DNA of 64,000 bases from Escherichia whittamii (GCF_014836715.1 NZ_JACSQI010000004.1:310001-374000); one strand, 5' to 3'. Shown: positions 50,586 to 60,293, numbered from the stretch's first letter. Notes: a model not told the origin generated them from the letters alone. A program made the numbers and translations.

Positions 50586-50688
50586 TCTGGTGAAACACGA
50601 TCCCGCTCGCATTTTTCCCCAAGCTATCTGAGTAATCTGATGATGTGTATTTCATGTACACTTTGTCAGCCACTAACAGGGAGTGCGT

Positions 50689-50913
50689 ATGTTTCCAGAA
50701 TACCGAGATTTGATATCCCGCCTGAAAAACGAAAATCCTCGCTTTATGTCCTTGTTCGATAAGCACAACAAACTTGATCATGAGATTGCCAGAATGGAAG
50801 GATCTGATGGTCGTGGATACAATGCGGAGGTGGTCCGCATGAAAAAACAGAAGCTCCAGTTGAAAGATGAGATGCTCAAAATCCTGCAACAGGAGAGCGT
50901 CAAAGAGGTGTAA
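50689..50913 (+). CDS. ydcH: Small alpha-helical protein YdcH (DUF465)
   Basis: 74 aa from the ATG at 50689 (ACAGGGAGTGCGT upstream). Highly charged, heptad-rich, predicted helical hairpin (NPRFMSLFDKHNKLDHEIARME ... KKQKLQLKDEMLKILQQE). DUF465 family, function unknown. The two-codon longer GTG start at 50683 is not needed. Confidence 0.93.
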   Translation: MFPEYRDLISRLKNENPRFMSLFDKHNKLDHEIARMEGSDGRGYNAEVVRMKKQKLQLKDEMLKILQQESVKEV

Positions 50914-50922
50914 ACTTCCTTA

Positions 50923-50945
50923 AGCCGCCTTGCAGGCGGCTTTTT
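50923..50945 (+). terminator. ydcH terminator
   Basis: AGCCGCCT-3 nt-AGGCGGCT followed by TTTTT, 10 nt past the ydcH stop. Confidence 0.9.
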
Positions 50946-50975
50946 AAATCGCCGCGCAGATTGACCGAAATTGAC

Positions 50976-51515
50976 ATGACCGAGACGATAAAAGTTAGTG
51001 ACTCAATTGAATTACGTGCCGTTGAAGAAAATCACATCACGCCGCTCCATCACTTGATCTGTAAAAATAAAAGCTGGTTGCAGAATTCGCTAAACTGGCC
51101 ACAGTCTGTTAATACCGAAGATGACACGCGGAAAACGGTGCAGGGTAATATGATGTTGCATCAGCGTGGATATGCCAAAATGTTCATGATCTTTAGTGAA
51201 GATGAACTTGTTGGCGTCCTGTCTTTTAACCGCATTGAACCGCTGAACAAAACCGCAGAAATCGGTTACTGGCTGGATGAATCCCATCAGGGGCAGGGGA
51301 TTATTTCGCAAGCTTTGCAGGCACTTATTCATCATTACGCAAAACGTGGAGAAATCAGACGCTTCGTCATTAAATGTCGGGTAGCGAACTTACAAAGCAA
51401 TCAAGTAGCGCTGCGTAATGGCTTCACGCTTGAAGGATGTCTGAAACAGGCTGAATTTCTCAACGACACTTATGATGATGTAAATATATATGCGCGCATC
51501 ATTGATTCACAATAG
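50976..51515 (+). CDS. rimL: Ribosomal protein L7/L12 serine N-acetyltransferase RimL
   Basis: 179 aa from ATG 50976. GNAT fold; acetyl-CoA motif A is [25 protein letters not shown], with the later part [14 protein letters not shown]. RimL acetylates the N-terminal Ser of L12, giving L7. Its 3' end overlaps the ydcK 3' end by 9 nt on the other strand. Confidence 0.95.
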   Translation: MTETIKVSDSIELRAVEENHITPLHHLICKNKSWLQNSLNWPQSVNTEDDTRKTVQGNMMLHQRGYAKMFMIFSEDELVGVLSFNRIEPLNKTAEIGYWLDESHQGQGIISQALQALIHHYAKRGEIRRFVIKCRVANLQSNQVALRNGFTLEGCLKQAEFLNDTYDDVNIYARIIDSQ

Positions 51516-52487
51516 CCCTGCCAGAGGCGTTCTGGTTATGCGTTCTTCACCATTAATGACTTTTGGACCGCGTACATGAACAGTGTCGCCATCAAAGGCT
51601 TCAACGACGGCGTCATTGGTTATTTCGACATGGTTTTCAATCATCACCGCACCTGTAATGCGGCTGTTCCCCTGTATGGTGACGTGATTATCGAGTAAAA
51701 CCGGTCCACCACGTACGAGTGCATGACCGCCCACCAGAACATGATGTTTTAACACACAATTGCCTTCCACCGAGGCATATTCCGCTACCTGCGAACTGTA
51801 ATGAAGCGTGGGAATGGCATCTTCTTCTGTTCCGGCGATCACACGTGCGTGTCCGTAAACTTTCGCACAGTCACACAGCCAGACGTTGTTCTCTTCATTA
51901 CCTTCAATATGGGCAGAGTCAAAAACTTCGGCGCGATGCTCAATGAACGCAAACTTCACAATGGCATCACCATATATTTGCGCCTGATGAACAATGCGCG
52001 AGGCGCTGACTCTTGCGCGATCATAAATTTGCAACAGAAGATGGTGGTCGGGCGTTAAACCTTGTGCAGCGACAATCATTGAATTCTGATCAATGCAGAC
52101 GTGATCAGAAATTCTACAATTTCCGCATATTAATGAATCATGAATTGTGACGTTGTCACTTATCAGGGCGCCCTGACTGATTTTGCTATTATCGATCCAC
52201 ACGTTATCCGTCGCGTAAACATCGCCCCATAGCTCGCTGCTTCCGGTGATGCGTGTATTACCGGATATCACCGTTCCGGCAAACGCGATGGCATTCTGGT
52301 CATAGATCCAACAATTTCCGTCCTGGGCCAATACGGTTTCATTATCAATCCAGCCGCCAGGCGTTCCGGCTATTACGTCATTAAAATCAGCGACGGCAAT
52401 AATCTGCCGCAATAAAACACTTTTTTTATCGCTATCTTCCTGATAACTAAAAGCTCGTTGTTCTTCACTAAGACGATATTTGCGCAT
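51507..52487 (-). CDS. ydcK: Hexapeptide-repeat protein YdcK
   Basis: 326 aa from [10 protein letters not shown] (52487), the K-12 length. The whole protein is built of isoleucine-patch repeats such as [38 protein letters not shown], typical of a left-handed beta-helix of acyltransferase type. No transferase activity has been shown. The first about 60 and last about 130 residues look close to K-12, the middle (about residues 75-140) quite different, as I remember the K-12 protein. Confidence 0.9.
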   Translation of the reverse strand: MRKYRLSEEQRAFSYQEDSDKKSVLLRQIIAVADFNDVIAGTPGGWIDNETVLAQDGNCWIYDQNAIAFAGTVISGNTRITGSSELWGDVYATDNVWIDNSKISQGALISDNVTIHDSLICGNCRISDHVCIDQNSMIVAAQGLTPDHHLLLQIYDRARVSASRIVHQAQIYGDAIVKFAFIEHRAEVFDSAHIEGNEENNVWLCDCAKVYGHARVIAGTEEDAIPTLHYSSQVAEYASVEGNCVLKHHVLVGGHALVRGGPVLLDNHVTIQGNSRITGAVMIENHVEITNDAVVEAFDGDTVHVRGPKVINGEERITRTPLAGLL

Positions 52488-52610
52488 AGCGTTTTCCTGC
52501 AGGTGACCTACTATAACCGTAGCAAATCCTGTGACTCTGGCTATGTTTAGCAAATTTCCATAAAATGCATTTCAAATATACTTTATAAATTAAACAAAAT
52601 GAGTAAGAAG

Positions 52611-53603
52611 ATGCAGAGCGATAAAGTGCTCAATTTACCGGCAGGCTACTTTGGCATTGTGTTGGGGACGATAGGGATGGGATTTGCCTGGCGCTATGCC
52701 AGTCAGGTTTGGCAGGTCAGTCACTGGTTGGGCGATGGGCTAGTGATTCTGGCGATGATCATTTGGGGATTACTGACTACGGCATTTATTACCCGACTGG
52801 TACGCTTTCCTCACAGCGTGCTGGCGGAAGTACGCCATCCGGTGATGAGTAGTTTTGTTAGTTTATTTCCGGCAACAACGATGCTGGTGGCAATTGGTTT
52901 TGTCCCCTGGTTTCACCCGCTGGCGGTGGGCTTGTTCAGTATTGGTGTGGTGGTACAACTGGCTTATGCCGCCTGGCAAACAGCCGGTTTATGGCGTGGT
53001 TCCCATCCTGAGGAAGCTACGACACCCGGACTTTATTTACCGACTGTTGCCAATAACTTCATTAGCGCGATGGCCTGTGGCGCATTGGGTTACACCGATG
53101 CCGGTCTGGTATTTTTAGGGGCTGGTGTTTTCTCCTGGTTAAGTCTTGAGCCGGTGATCCTTCAGCGTCTGCGCAGCTCGGGAGAATTACCCACGGCACT
53201 GCGTACATCGCTGGGTATTCAGCTTGCACCTGCACTGGTGGCATGTAGCGCCTGGTTGAGCGTCAATGGTGGCGAGGGCGACACGCTGGCGAAAATGCTT
53301 TTTGGTTATGGTCTGCTGCAACTTCTTTTTATGTTACGTCTGATGCCGTGGTATCTCTCCCAGCCGTTTAATGCCTCATTCTGGAGTTTCTCGTTTGGCG
53401 TTTCCGCACTGGCAACTACCGGGTTGCATTTAGGGAGCGGTAACGACAATGGTTTTTTCCATACACTGGCGGTGCCGCTATTTATTTTTACCAATTTTAT
53501 TATCGCATTACTGCTCATCCGTACTTTCGCGCTTCTGATGCAGGGAAAATTGTTAATCAGAACAGAGCGCGCCGTTTTAATGAAAGCTGAGGACAAAGAA
53601 TGA
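52611..53603 (+). CDS. tehA: Tellurite-resistance/dicarboxylate-type channel TehA
   Basis: 330 aa from ATG 52611 ([10 protein letters not shown]). Ten transmembrane helices, SLAC1/Mae1 family; TehA of Haemophilus is the structural model for plant SLAC1 anion channels. Overproduction with TehB gives tellurite resistance. The stop overlaps the tehB start (ATGA), so the pair is translationally coupled. Confidence 0.95.
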   Translation: MQSDKVLNLPAGYFGIVLGTIGMGFAWRYASQVWQVSHWLGDGLVILAMIIWGLLTTAFITRLVRFPHSVLAEVRHPVMSSFVSLFPATTMLVAIGFVPWFHPLAVGLFSIGVVVQLAYAAWQTAGLWRGSHPEEATTPGLYLPTVANNFISAMACGALGYTDAGLVFLGAGVFSWLSLEPVILQRLRSSGELPTALRTSLGIQLAPALVACSAWLSVNGGEGDTLAKMLFGYGLLQLLFMLRLMPWYLSQPFNASFWSFSFGVSALATTGLHLGSGNDNGFFHTLAVPLFIFTNFIIALLLIRTFALLMQGKLLIRTERAVLMKAEDKE

Positions 53604-54193
53604 TCATTCGTGATGAAAACTACTTCACTGATAAATATGAATTAACCCGCACACACTCTGAAGTTCTGGAAGCGGTGAAAGTGGTTAAGCCGGGTAAAAC
53701 GCTGGATCTGGGCTGTGGTAATGGCCGTAACAGCCTTTATCTGGCTGCCAATGGTTATGATGTCGACGCATGGGATAAAAATGCCATGAGCATTGCCAAC
53801 GTCGAGCGCATCAAATCCATTGAAAAACTGGAAAATTTACGCACCCAGGTTGTTGATCTGAATAACCTGACGTTTGATGGACAATACGATTTTATTCTTT
53901 CTACCGTGGTGCTCATGTTCCTGGAGGCTAAAACCATTCCTGGGCTGATTGCCAATATGCAGCACTGCACCAAACCCGGTGGTTATAATCTGATTGTGGC
54001 AGCAATGGATACAGCTGATTTTCCATGTACCGTCGGCTTCCCCTTTGCCTTTAAAGAAGGGGAGTTACGTCGATATTACGAAGGCTGGGAGATGCTGAAA
54101 TACAATGAAAACGTGGGTGAATTACACCGCACCGACGCCAACGGCAACCGCATTAAACTACGTTTCGCCACGATGCTGGCTCGTAAAAAATAA
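53600..54193 (+). CDS. tehB: Tellurite methyltransferase TehB
   Basis: 197 aa. SAM-dependent methyltransferase: motif [11 protein letters not shown] (residues 35-44), then [11 protein letters not shown] and the [13 protein letters not shown] strand. It methylates or detoxifies tellurite. Cytoplasmic. Overlaps tehA by 4 nt. Confidence 0.96.
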   Translation: MIIRDENYFTDKYELTRTHSEVLEAVKVVKPGKTLDLGCGNGRNSLYLAANGYDVDAWDKNAMSIANVERIKSIEKLENLRTQVVDLNNLTFDGQYDFILSTVVLMFLEAKTIPGLIANMQHCTKPGGYNLIVAAMDTADFPCTVGFPFAFKEGELRRYYEGWEMLKYNENVGELHRTDANGNRIKLRFATMLARKK

Positions 54194-54495
54194 GCTAGCA
54201 GGGCAAAGGCGCATGAAAATGCTCACGTTGAGATGTGTAACTGCTGTTTTTTTTCGGTAAGCATATTTTTTATCGATGTGATGTGAAATAAATCACAGTG
54301 GTTGAAGTTTTTTATCGGCTTAAATGCCTGAAATTTAACAACTGAAGATTGACTCAGCCCCCTTTTCGTCATTGACTATATTGTCAGAAAAGGGGCTGGA
54401 AAATTAATTTTCACCAACACTTTTTTTGCCACAACACGAAGCGGTACTTTTTGCTATAACTTAAAAAGTAATATAATCATCTCAGGAAACTATTC
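54194..54495. other. tehB-ydcL intergenic region with CRP site and hairpin
   Basis: No gene in these 302 bp. It contains a perfect-looking CRP site, TGTGA-AATAAA-TCACA (54282-54297). It also has a strong inverted repeat whose arms are CAGCCCCCTTTTC and GAAAAGGGGCTG (54355-54398, one bulged C), with no U-run behind it. The right end holds the ydcL promoter and the AGGAAAC ribosome binding site. Confidence 0.6.
54282..54297. promoter_or_regulatory. CRP-binding-site-like palindrome
   Basis: TGTGA-N6-TCACA matches both CRP half-sites exactly. It is about 200 bp upstream of ydcL, so a start point well upstream of ydcL or another transcript would be implied. Confidence 0.6.
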
Positions 54496-55164
54496 ATGCG
54501 TACCACATCAATTGCGAAAGTTGCGGCTTTATGCGGCTTGTTGGCTCTGTCAGGTTGTGCCTCTAAAATCACCCAGCCAGATAAATATTCTGGCTTTTTA
54601 AACAATTACTCCAACCTTCAAGAAACAACTTCAGCAACGGGTAAACCGGTATTACGCTGGGTTGATCCAAATTTTGATCAAAGCAAATATGACAGTATCG
54701 TCTGGAACCCAATCACCTATTATCCGGTGCCTAAACCGTCTACCCAGGTAGGGCAGAAAGTTCTGGATAGAATTTTGAGCTATACCAACACTGAAATGAA
54801 AGAAGCCATCTCACAGCGTAAACCTCTGGTTACTACTGCTGGGCCTCGTAGTCTGATTTTCCGTGGTGCTATTACTGGTGTAGATACCAGCAAAGAAGGG
54901 CTGCAATTCTATGAAGTGGTTCCTGTTGCATTAGTGGTAGCGGGAACACAAATGGCAACCGGTCACCGTACCATGGATACCCGTCTGTACTTTGAAGGTG
55001 AGCTGATTGATGCGGCTACCAACAAACCGGTTATCAAAGTGGTTCGTCAGGGCGAAGGTAAAGACCTGAACAACGAAAGCACACCAATGGCTTTCGAAAA
55101 TATTAAGCAAGTTATTGATGACATGGCGACCGATGCGACCATGTTTGACGTGAACAAAAAGTAA
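54496..55164 (+). CDS. ydcL: Lipoprotein YdcL (DUF3313)
   Basis: 222 aa. Lipobox LSGC (Cys about 21) with Ala next, favouring the outer membrane. DUF3313 domain through most of the mature part (FLNNYSNLQ, KYDSIVWNPITYYPVP, TRLYFEGELIDAATNKPVIKVVRQG). Function unknown. Confidence 0.92.
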   Translation: MRTTSIAKVAALCGLLALSGCASKITQPDKYSGFLNNYSNLQETTSATGKPVLRWVDPNFDQSKYDSIVWNPITYYPVPKPSTQVGQKVLDRILSYTNTEMKEAISQRKPLVTTAGPRSLIFRGAITGVDTSKEGLQFYEVVPVALVVAGTQMATGHRTMDTRLYFEGELIDAATNKPVIKVVRQGEGKDLNNESTPMAFENIKQVIDDMATDATMFDVNKK

Positions 55165-55172
55165 TGCCAGTC

Positions 55173-55196
55173 GCGCCATCGCAAGATGGCGCTTCT
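55173..55196. terminator. Hairpin between ydcL and ydcO
   Basis: GCGCCATC-gcaa-GATGGCGC directly behind ydcL, between convergent genes. Confidence 0.7.
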
Positions 55197-55198
55197 GA

Positions 55199-56371
55199 TT
55201 ATCGGTTTCTGTTAGCGATCAAATTCAATACGACATAACAGACACCACCAGCAATTAATCCCCAAAACGCCGAACCAATACCTACCAGCGTCAGCCCACT
55301 TGCCGTTACCAGAAAGGCCACCACAGCAGCATCGCGCTCACGCTCATTATGCAAAGCCTGATACAAACTGCCTCCGATGGTACTTAACAGCGCCAGGCCA
55401 GCCAGCATCTGGATCCAACTTACAGGCAGTGCAGCCATCATCCCGGTAATGGCACTGCCAAACAGACCCGCTAGTAAATAAAAGACGCCAGCCGCAGCGG
55501 CAGCCAGCCAACGCTGGTCTTTGTCCGGATGCGCCTCCGGGCTCTGGCAAATAGCCGCAGTGATAGCTGCAATACCTACGGAATAGACGCCGAAAGGAGA
55601 AAACAGAAGCGCCAGTAATCCAGTAAAGACAATCAGCGGAGAAACCGGAGCTGAATAACCAGCGGCTTTCATTGCTGCAATCCCTGGCGCGTTTTGCGAT
55701 GCCATCGTCACCAGAAACAGAGGCAAGGCAACGCTAAGACTGTGAGCAAATGAAAACTCAGGGGCGAGATAAGTGGGGAGAACTGGTTTGAAAACGATAT
55801 CTTTTGTGACAACGTCACCTTGCGTGATAACGACCACGATCCCAACAATCATCGCCGCAATTACTGCATAACGCGGCGCAAAAGCTTTTGTCGCCAGCCA
55901 CGCCAGCAACATACTACCGCATAATGTAAACTGACCATCCAGGCTGGCAAATGCCTGTAAACCAAAGCGTAACAGAATTCCTGCCAGCATTGCCGCTGCC
56001 AGCGAGTGCGGGATAATACGCATCAGACGGGCGAATAATCCTGTCACACCACAGAGAACAATTAGCGCATTCGTGACAATAAAAACGCCGATGGCCTGGT
56101 TTAGCGTTAGTCCCTGTAACCCGGTGACCAGCAACGCAGCACCGGGTGTTGACCATGCGGTAAGAACAGGCACGCGATACCATAATGTCAGGGCAAGAGT
56201 ACTGACGCCCATCGCCAGTCCCAGCGCCGTCATCCAGCCGGAAATTTGCTCTGTGCTGGCTCCCGCGACGATCGCCGCTTGCCAGATTATTGCCGCAGAA
56301 CTGGCATAGCCAATCAGGACCGCCAGAAACCCAGCAAGCAGTGTGGGAGGAGGAATGGAAAACAGACGCAT
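55199..56371 (-). CDS. ydcO: Benzoate-family inner-membrane transporter YdcO
   Basis: 390 aa from MRLFSIPPP (56371). About eleven or twelve hydrophobic helices; BenE family, with PVLTAWSTPGAALL and QNAPGIAAMKAAGY as recognisable conserved stretches. Substrate unknown. Divergent from the XRE-cupin regulator ydcN, with two palindromes in the shared promoter region. Confidence 0.92.
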   Translation of the reverse strand: MRLFSIPPPTLLAGFLAVLIGYASSAAIIWQAAIVAGASTEQISGWMTALGLAMGVSTLALTLWYRVPVLTAWSTPGAALLVTGLQGLTLNQAIGVFIVTNALIVLCGVTGLFARLMRIIPHSLAAAMLAGILLRFGLQAFASLDGQFTLCGSMLLAWLATKAFAPRYAVIAAMIVGIVVVITQGDVVTKDIVFKPVLPTYLAPEFSFAHSLSVALPLFLVTMASQNAPGIAAMKAAGYSAPVSPLIVFTGLLALLFSPFGVYSVGIAAITAAICQSPEAHPDKDQRWLAAAAAGVFYLLAGLFGSAITGMMAALPVSWIQMLAGLALLSTIGGSLYQALHNERERDAAVVAFLVTASGLTLVGIGSAFWGLIAGGVCYVVLNLIANRNR

Positions 56372-56383
56372 AGTTACCTCGTG

Positions 56384-56425
56384 CGTTATAACGTACAGGC
56401 ACCGTAGCATTTGTCCGTTATAACG
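56384..56425. promoter_or_regulatory. Twin palindromic operators between ydcO and ydcN
   Basis: Perfect palindrome CGTTATAACG occurs twice, at 56384-56393 and 56416-56425, 32 bp apart (about three helical turns). The outer bases are also mirrored (GTGCGTTATAACGtAC and GTcCGTTATAACGCAC), so the sites face each other. They are the obvious candidates for YdcN binding. Confidence 0.75.
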
Positions 56426-56462
56426 CACAAGTGATAAACTCCCGTTTTGCAGGAGGAGTCAT

Positions 56463-56999
56463 ATGGAAAATCTCGCTCGCTTTTTATCCACTACGCTTAA
56501 ACATCTTCGTCAGCAGCGAGGCTGGAGTCTTTCGCGACTGGCAGAAGCTACGGGCGTTTCAAAAGCGATGTTAGGACAGATTGAACGTAATGAATCCAGC
56601 CCGACGGTCGCAACATTGTGGAAAATAGCTACCGGAATGAACGTACCGTTTTCGACGTTTATTTCGCCGCCGCAGACCGCTACGCCATCCGTTTATGATC
56701 CACAACAGCAGGCAATGGTGATCACTTCTCTATTTCCTTATGATCCGCAACTCTGCTATGAACACTTCTCGATCATGATGGCCCCCGGTGCAGTAAGCGA
56801 ATCAACACCGCACGAAAAGGGAGTTATCGAGCATGTTGTCATCATTGATGGGCAGCTTGACCTGTGCGTTGATGGTGAGTGGCGAAGCCTTAAAAGTGGA
56901 GAAGGTGAACGCTTTGCCGCAGATGTCGCCCATGCCTATTGCAACCGTGGCGAGCAAACCGTGCATTTTCATTCCATTATCCATTACCCGCGTAGTTGA
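56463..56999 (+). CDS. ydcN: XRE-cupin regulator YdcN
   Basis: 178 aa. N-terminal Xre/lambda-type helix-turn-helix (LRQQRGWSLSRLAEATGVSKAMLGQIERNESSPTVATLWKIATG, residues 13-55) and a C-terminal cupin (about 105-175, EHVVIIDGQLDLCVDGEWRSLKSGEGERFAADVAHAY) that should sense a small ligand. GCAGGAGGAGTCAT precedes the ATG. It probably controls ydcO and itself. Confidence 0.93.
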   Translation: MENLARFLSTTLKHLRQQRGWSLSRLAEATGVSKAMLGQIERNESSPTVATLWKIATGMNVPFSTFISPPQTATPSVYDPQQQAMVITSLFPYDPQLCYEHFSIMMAPGAVSESTPHEKGVIEHVVIIDGQLDLCVDGEWRSLKSGEGERFAADVAHAYCNRGEQTVHFHSIIHYPRS

Positions 57000-57071
57000 A
57001 CAGGAAAACTATTTCGCAACGTCGCGCTTGTGGCTAAAATAACCGCCTTTTTTCAGCTACTGGATAAGAAA

Positions 57072-59033
57072 GTGACCGTATCTTCTCATCGCCTTGAACT
57101 GTTAAGTCCGGCACGCGATGCCGCCATTGCCCGCGAAGCTATTTTGCACGGTGCCGATGCTGTTTATATCGGCGGCCCTGGTTTTGGTGCCCGTCATAAC
57201 GCCAGTAATAGTCTGAAAGATATCGCCGAACTGGTGCCATTTGCCCACCGTTATGGCGCAAAAATTTTCGTCACGCTTAATACCATTTTGCATGACGATG
57301 AACTGGAACCGGCGCAACGACTGATTACCGATCTTTACCAGACAGGCGTAGATGCGCTGATTGTTCAGGACATGGGGATTCTGGAACTTGATATTCCGCC
57401 GATTGAACTGCACGCAAGTACGCAGTGTGATATTCGTACTGTAGAGAAAGCGAAGTTTCTTTCGGACGTCGGCTTTACCCAGATTGTGCTGGCGCGTGAG
57501 CTTAACCTGGAGCAGATTCGTGCGATTCATCAGGCCACGGACGCGACTATTGAGTTCTTTATTCATGGCGCATTGTGCGTGGCATATTCCGGTCAGTGCT
57601 ACATCTCTCATGCACAAACGGGGCGTAGCGCCAACCGTGGTGATTGCTCCCAGGCGTGCCGTTTGCCATACACGTTGAAAGATGATCAGGGGCGGGTGGT
57701 TTCCTATGAAAAACATCTGCTGTCGATGAAAGATAACGATCAGACTGCCAACCTGGGCGCGTTGATTGATGCGGGCGTGCGTTCTTTCAAGATTGAAGGG
57801 CGCTACAAAGATATGAGTTACGTGAAGAATATCACTGCCCATTATCGCCAGATGCTGGACGCTATTATTGAAGAGCGCGGCGATTTGGCTCGTGCTTCAT
57901 CAGGCCGTACTGAACATTTCTTTGTGCCTTCGACAGAAAAAACCTTCCATCGTGGTAGCACCGACTACTTTGTTAACGCGCGTAAAGGCGACATTGGCGC
58001 GTTCGATTCACCAAAATTCATCGGCCTGCCGGTGGGTGAAGTATTGAAAGTGGCGAAAGATCATCTCGATGTTGAGGTTACCGAACCGCTGGCTAACGGC
58101 GATGGCCTGAACGTGATGATTAAACGTGAAGTGGTTGGCTTTCGCGCCAATACGGTAGAGAAAACAGGGGAAAATCAGTACCGCGTCTGGCCAAATGAAA
58201 TGCCTGCGGATTTGCATAAAATTCGCCCACACCATCCACTTAACCGTAACCTTGACCATAACTGGCAACAGGCACTGACCAAAACCTCCAGTGAACGTCG
58301 GGTCGTGGTAGATATTGAACTGGGTGGCTGGCAAGAACAGCTCATTCTGACATTAACCAGCGAAGAGGGCGTCAGCATCACTCATACCCTGGATGGGCAG
58401 TTCGACGAAGCGAATAACGCCGAAAAAGCGCTGAACAACCTTAAGGATGGGCTAGCAAAACTGGGGCAAACCATCTATTACGCCCGCGATGTGCAAATTA
58501 ATTTGCCGGGGGCGTTGTTTGTGCCAAACAGTCTGTTAAATCAGTTCCGCCGTGAAGCCGTCGAAATGCTGGATGCTGCACGTCTTGCCAGCTACCAGCG
58601 CGGCAGTCGTAAACCGGTTGCTGAACCTGCACCGGTTTATCCGCAAACGCATTTGAGCTTCCTTGCGAACGTCTACAACCATAAAGCACGCGAGTTCTAT
58701 CATCGCTATGGCGTACAACTGATTGATGCGGCGTATGAAGCGCATGAAGAGAAGGGCGAAGTCCCGGTGATGATCACCAAACACTGCCTGCGCTTTGCCT
58801 TCAATCTGTGTCCGAAACAGGCGAAAGGCAACATTAAAAGCTGGAAGGCAACGCCGATGCAACTGGTTAACGGCGATGAAGTGCTAACGCTGAAATTTGA
58901 TTGCCGCCCGTGTGAGATGCACGTCATCGGTAAAATCAAAAATCACATTCTGAAAATGCCGTTACCGGGAAGCGTTGTCGCATCCGTAAGCCCGGATGAC
59001 CTGCTGAAAACATTGCCGAAGCGGAAAGGATAA
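57072..59033 (+). CDS. rlhA: 23S rRNA C2501 5-hydroxycytidine synthase RlhA (YdcP)
   Basis: 653 aa from the GTG at 57072 (VTVSSHRLELLSPA), the K-12 length; the frame is open to 57030 without a better ribosome binding site. Peptidase U32 family, with the signature EFFIHGALCVAYSGQCYIS and cysteines CSQACRLPY; the later Cys pairs in ITKHCLRFAFNLCPKQ and FDCRPCEMHV may hold an Fe-S cluster. RlhA hydroxylates C2501 of 23S rRNA. It is not a protease as once assumed. Confidence 0.94.
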   Translation: MTVSSHRLELLSPARDAAIAREAILHGADAVYIGGPGFGARHNASNSLKDIAELVPFAHRYGAKIFVTLNTILHDDELEPAQRLITDLYQTGVDALIVQDMGILELDIPPIELHASTQCDIRTVEKAKFLSDVGFTQIVLARELNLEQIRAIHQATDATIEFFIHGALCVAYSGQCYISHAQTGRSANRGDCSQACRLPYTLKDDQGRVVSYEKHLLSMKDNDQTANLGALIDAGVRSFKIEGRYKDMSYVKNITAHYRQMLDAIIEERGDLARASSGRTEHFFVPSTEKTFHRGSTDYFVNARKGDIGAFDSPKFIGLPVGEVLKVAKDHLDVEVTEPLANGDGLNVMIKREVVGFRANTVEKTGENQYRVWPNEMPADLHKIRPHHPLNRNLDHNWQQALTKTSSERRVVVDIELGGWQEQLILTLTSEEGVSITHTLDGQFDEANNAEKALNNLKDGLAKLGQTIYYARDVQINLPGALFVPNSLLNQFRREAVEMLDAARLASYQRGSRKPVAEPAPVYPQTHLSFLANVYNHKAREFYHRYGVQLIDAAYEAHEEKGEVPVMITKHCLRFAFNLCPKQAKGNIKSWKATPMQLVNGDEVLTLKFDCRPCEMHVIGKIKNHILKMPLPGSVVASVSPDDLLKTLPKRKG

Positions 59034-59082
59034 AACGCAAGTTTTCAGGGTTATTCACAACTCATTGAATCTACAGATGTTA

Positions 59083-59116
59083 TAGGCCGGGTAAGGTGTT
59101 CACGCCGCATCCGGCA
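59083..59116. repeat. REP element between rlhA and yncJ
   Basis: TAGGCCGGGTAAGGTGTTCA...GCCGCATCCGGCA fits the REP consensus in a convergent intergenic gap. Confidence 0.8.
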
Positions 59117-59125
59117 ACAAACGAC

Positions 59126-59356
59126 TCAACTCTGTCCCGCTTCTGGTTTGCGTGACTTTTGCCAGTAAAAATGCTCGCGCAAACCTTCTGCCGACTCTTC
59201 CGCCACGGCGCGCAATTCATCACTGTCCGCTTCATGACGCAGTTGATGATCTACATTCTTCACCCATAAAAATTCATGCCCTTTGTGTCCTGCCATCAAC
59301 TGTCCAGAGAACAGTGCACAGGTTAATAAGACAACTGATAACGCTTTCGTAAACAT
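59126..59356 (-). CDS. yncJ: Small periplasmic protein YncJ
   Basis: 76 aa. Signal peptide (MFTKALSVVLLTCALFSGQLMA, cleavage before GHKGHE) and a 54-residue, charged, His- and Glu-rich mature part. Matches K-12 YncJ. Function unknown. Confidence 0.9.
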   Translation of the reverse strand: MFTKALSVVLLTCALFSGQLMAGHKGHEFLWVKNVDHQLRHEADSDELRAVAEESAEGLREHFYWQKSRKPEAGQS

Positions 59357-59577
59357 CCCGCCACCCTTTTATTACTCTTTGCCGCTATGATGCCGATAGT
59401 TTCTTTAGGTTATTATTCAGTTTTGCAAATTAGCGCAAAGAAATTCTGGAATCAGCCTTCCTGATTTGGCATTGCTTTCTGTCGGTGCGGCGAATAAGTG
59501 CTATTTTCGAGAAAACCACAAAAGGAGGTAAGCATTTATGTTTACTTTATGGGTATACTCAGCGGCAGGGAGGCGAT

Positions 59578-59754
59578 GTGAAACAAAACGAGTTCAGACG
59601 TTGGCTCGAATCTCAGGGCGTCGATGTGGCGAATGGCAGCAACCATTTGAAACTCAGGTTTCGCGGGAGGCGCAGTGTTATGCCACGCCACCCTGGCGAT
59701 GAGATCAAAGAACCGTTGCGTAAAGCAATTCTGAAACAACTCGGTTTGAGTTAA
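59578..59754 (+). CDS. hicA: Type II toxin HicA
   Basis: 58 aa with a GTG start at 59578, behind AGGGAGG. dsRBD-like mRNA interferase of the HicA family: SNHLKLRFRGRRSVMPRHPGDEIKEPLRKAILKQLGL, with the catalytic His in GSNH. It cleaves mRNA independently of the ribosome and is neutralised by HicB, encoded 23 nt downstream. The frame is open upstream to 59485 but without a start signal. Confidence 0.94.
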   Translation: MKQNEFRRWLESQGVDVANGSNHLKLRFRGRRSVMPRHPGDEIKEPLRKAILKQLGLS

Positions 59755-59777
59755 TCGCCAATTAAAAGGTTAATGAC

Positions 59778-60215
59778 ATGCGAGAGACAGTCGAAATTAT
59801 GCGTTATCCCGTCACTCTTACACCCGCGCCGGAAGGCGGTTATGTGGTTTCTTTTGTAGATATCCCTGAAGCGTTGACGCAGGGAGAAACTGTCGCTGAA
59901 GCGATGGAGGCAGCAAAAGATGCCTTAATCACCGCATTTGATTTTTATTTTGAAGACAACGAGCTTATCCCGTTACCTTCGCCATTAAATAATAACGACC
60001 ACTTTATTGAAGTACCTTTAAGCGTTGCCTCTAAGGTATTGCTGCTAAATGCTTTTTTGCAGTCAGAAATCACCCAGCAAGAGCTGGCGAAGCGAATTGG
60101 TAAACCTAAGCAGGAGATCACCCGCTTGTTTGATTTACATCACGCGACGAAAATCGACGCCGTCCAGCTTGCGGCTAAAGCCCTGGGCAAAGAGTTATCG
60201 CTGGTGATGGTTTAA
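59778..60215 (+). CDS. hicB: Antitoxin HicB
   Basis: 145 aa from ATG 59778 (AAAAGG 8 nt upstream). An internal ATG at 59799 gives the 138-aa form beginning MRYPVTLTPAPEGGY; only the first has a ribosome binding site. N-terminal degenerate RNase H fold that binds HicA; C-terminal helix-turn-helix (TQQELAKRIGKPKQEITRLF) that represses hicAB. Confidence 0.94.
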   Translation: MRETVEIMRYPVTLTPAPEGGYVVSFVDIPEALTQGETVAEAMEAAKDALITAFDFYFEDNELIPLPSPLNNNDHFIEVPLSVASKVLLLNAFLQSEITQQELAKRIGKPKQEITRLFDLHHATKIDAVQLAAKALGKELSLVMV

Positions 60216-60293
60216 TTACAGTTAACGAAAAGTTGTCATTTTTAACAACTGATATAGACTGCCGGATCACCTGTACATAAAAACGATCCGATA

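Noticed and set aside
57030..57071. Upstream GTG extension of rlhA
   Set aside because: The added 14 residues have no family support; the GTG at 57072 gives the known 653-aa length.
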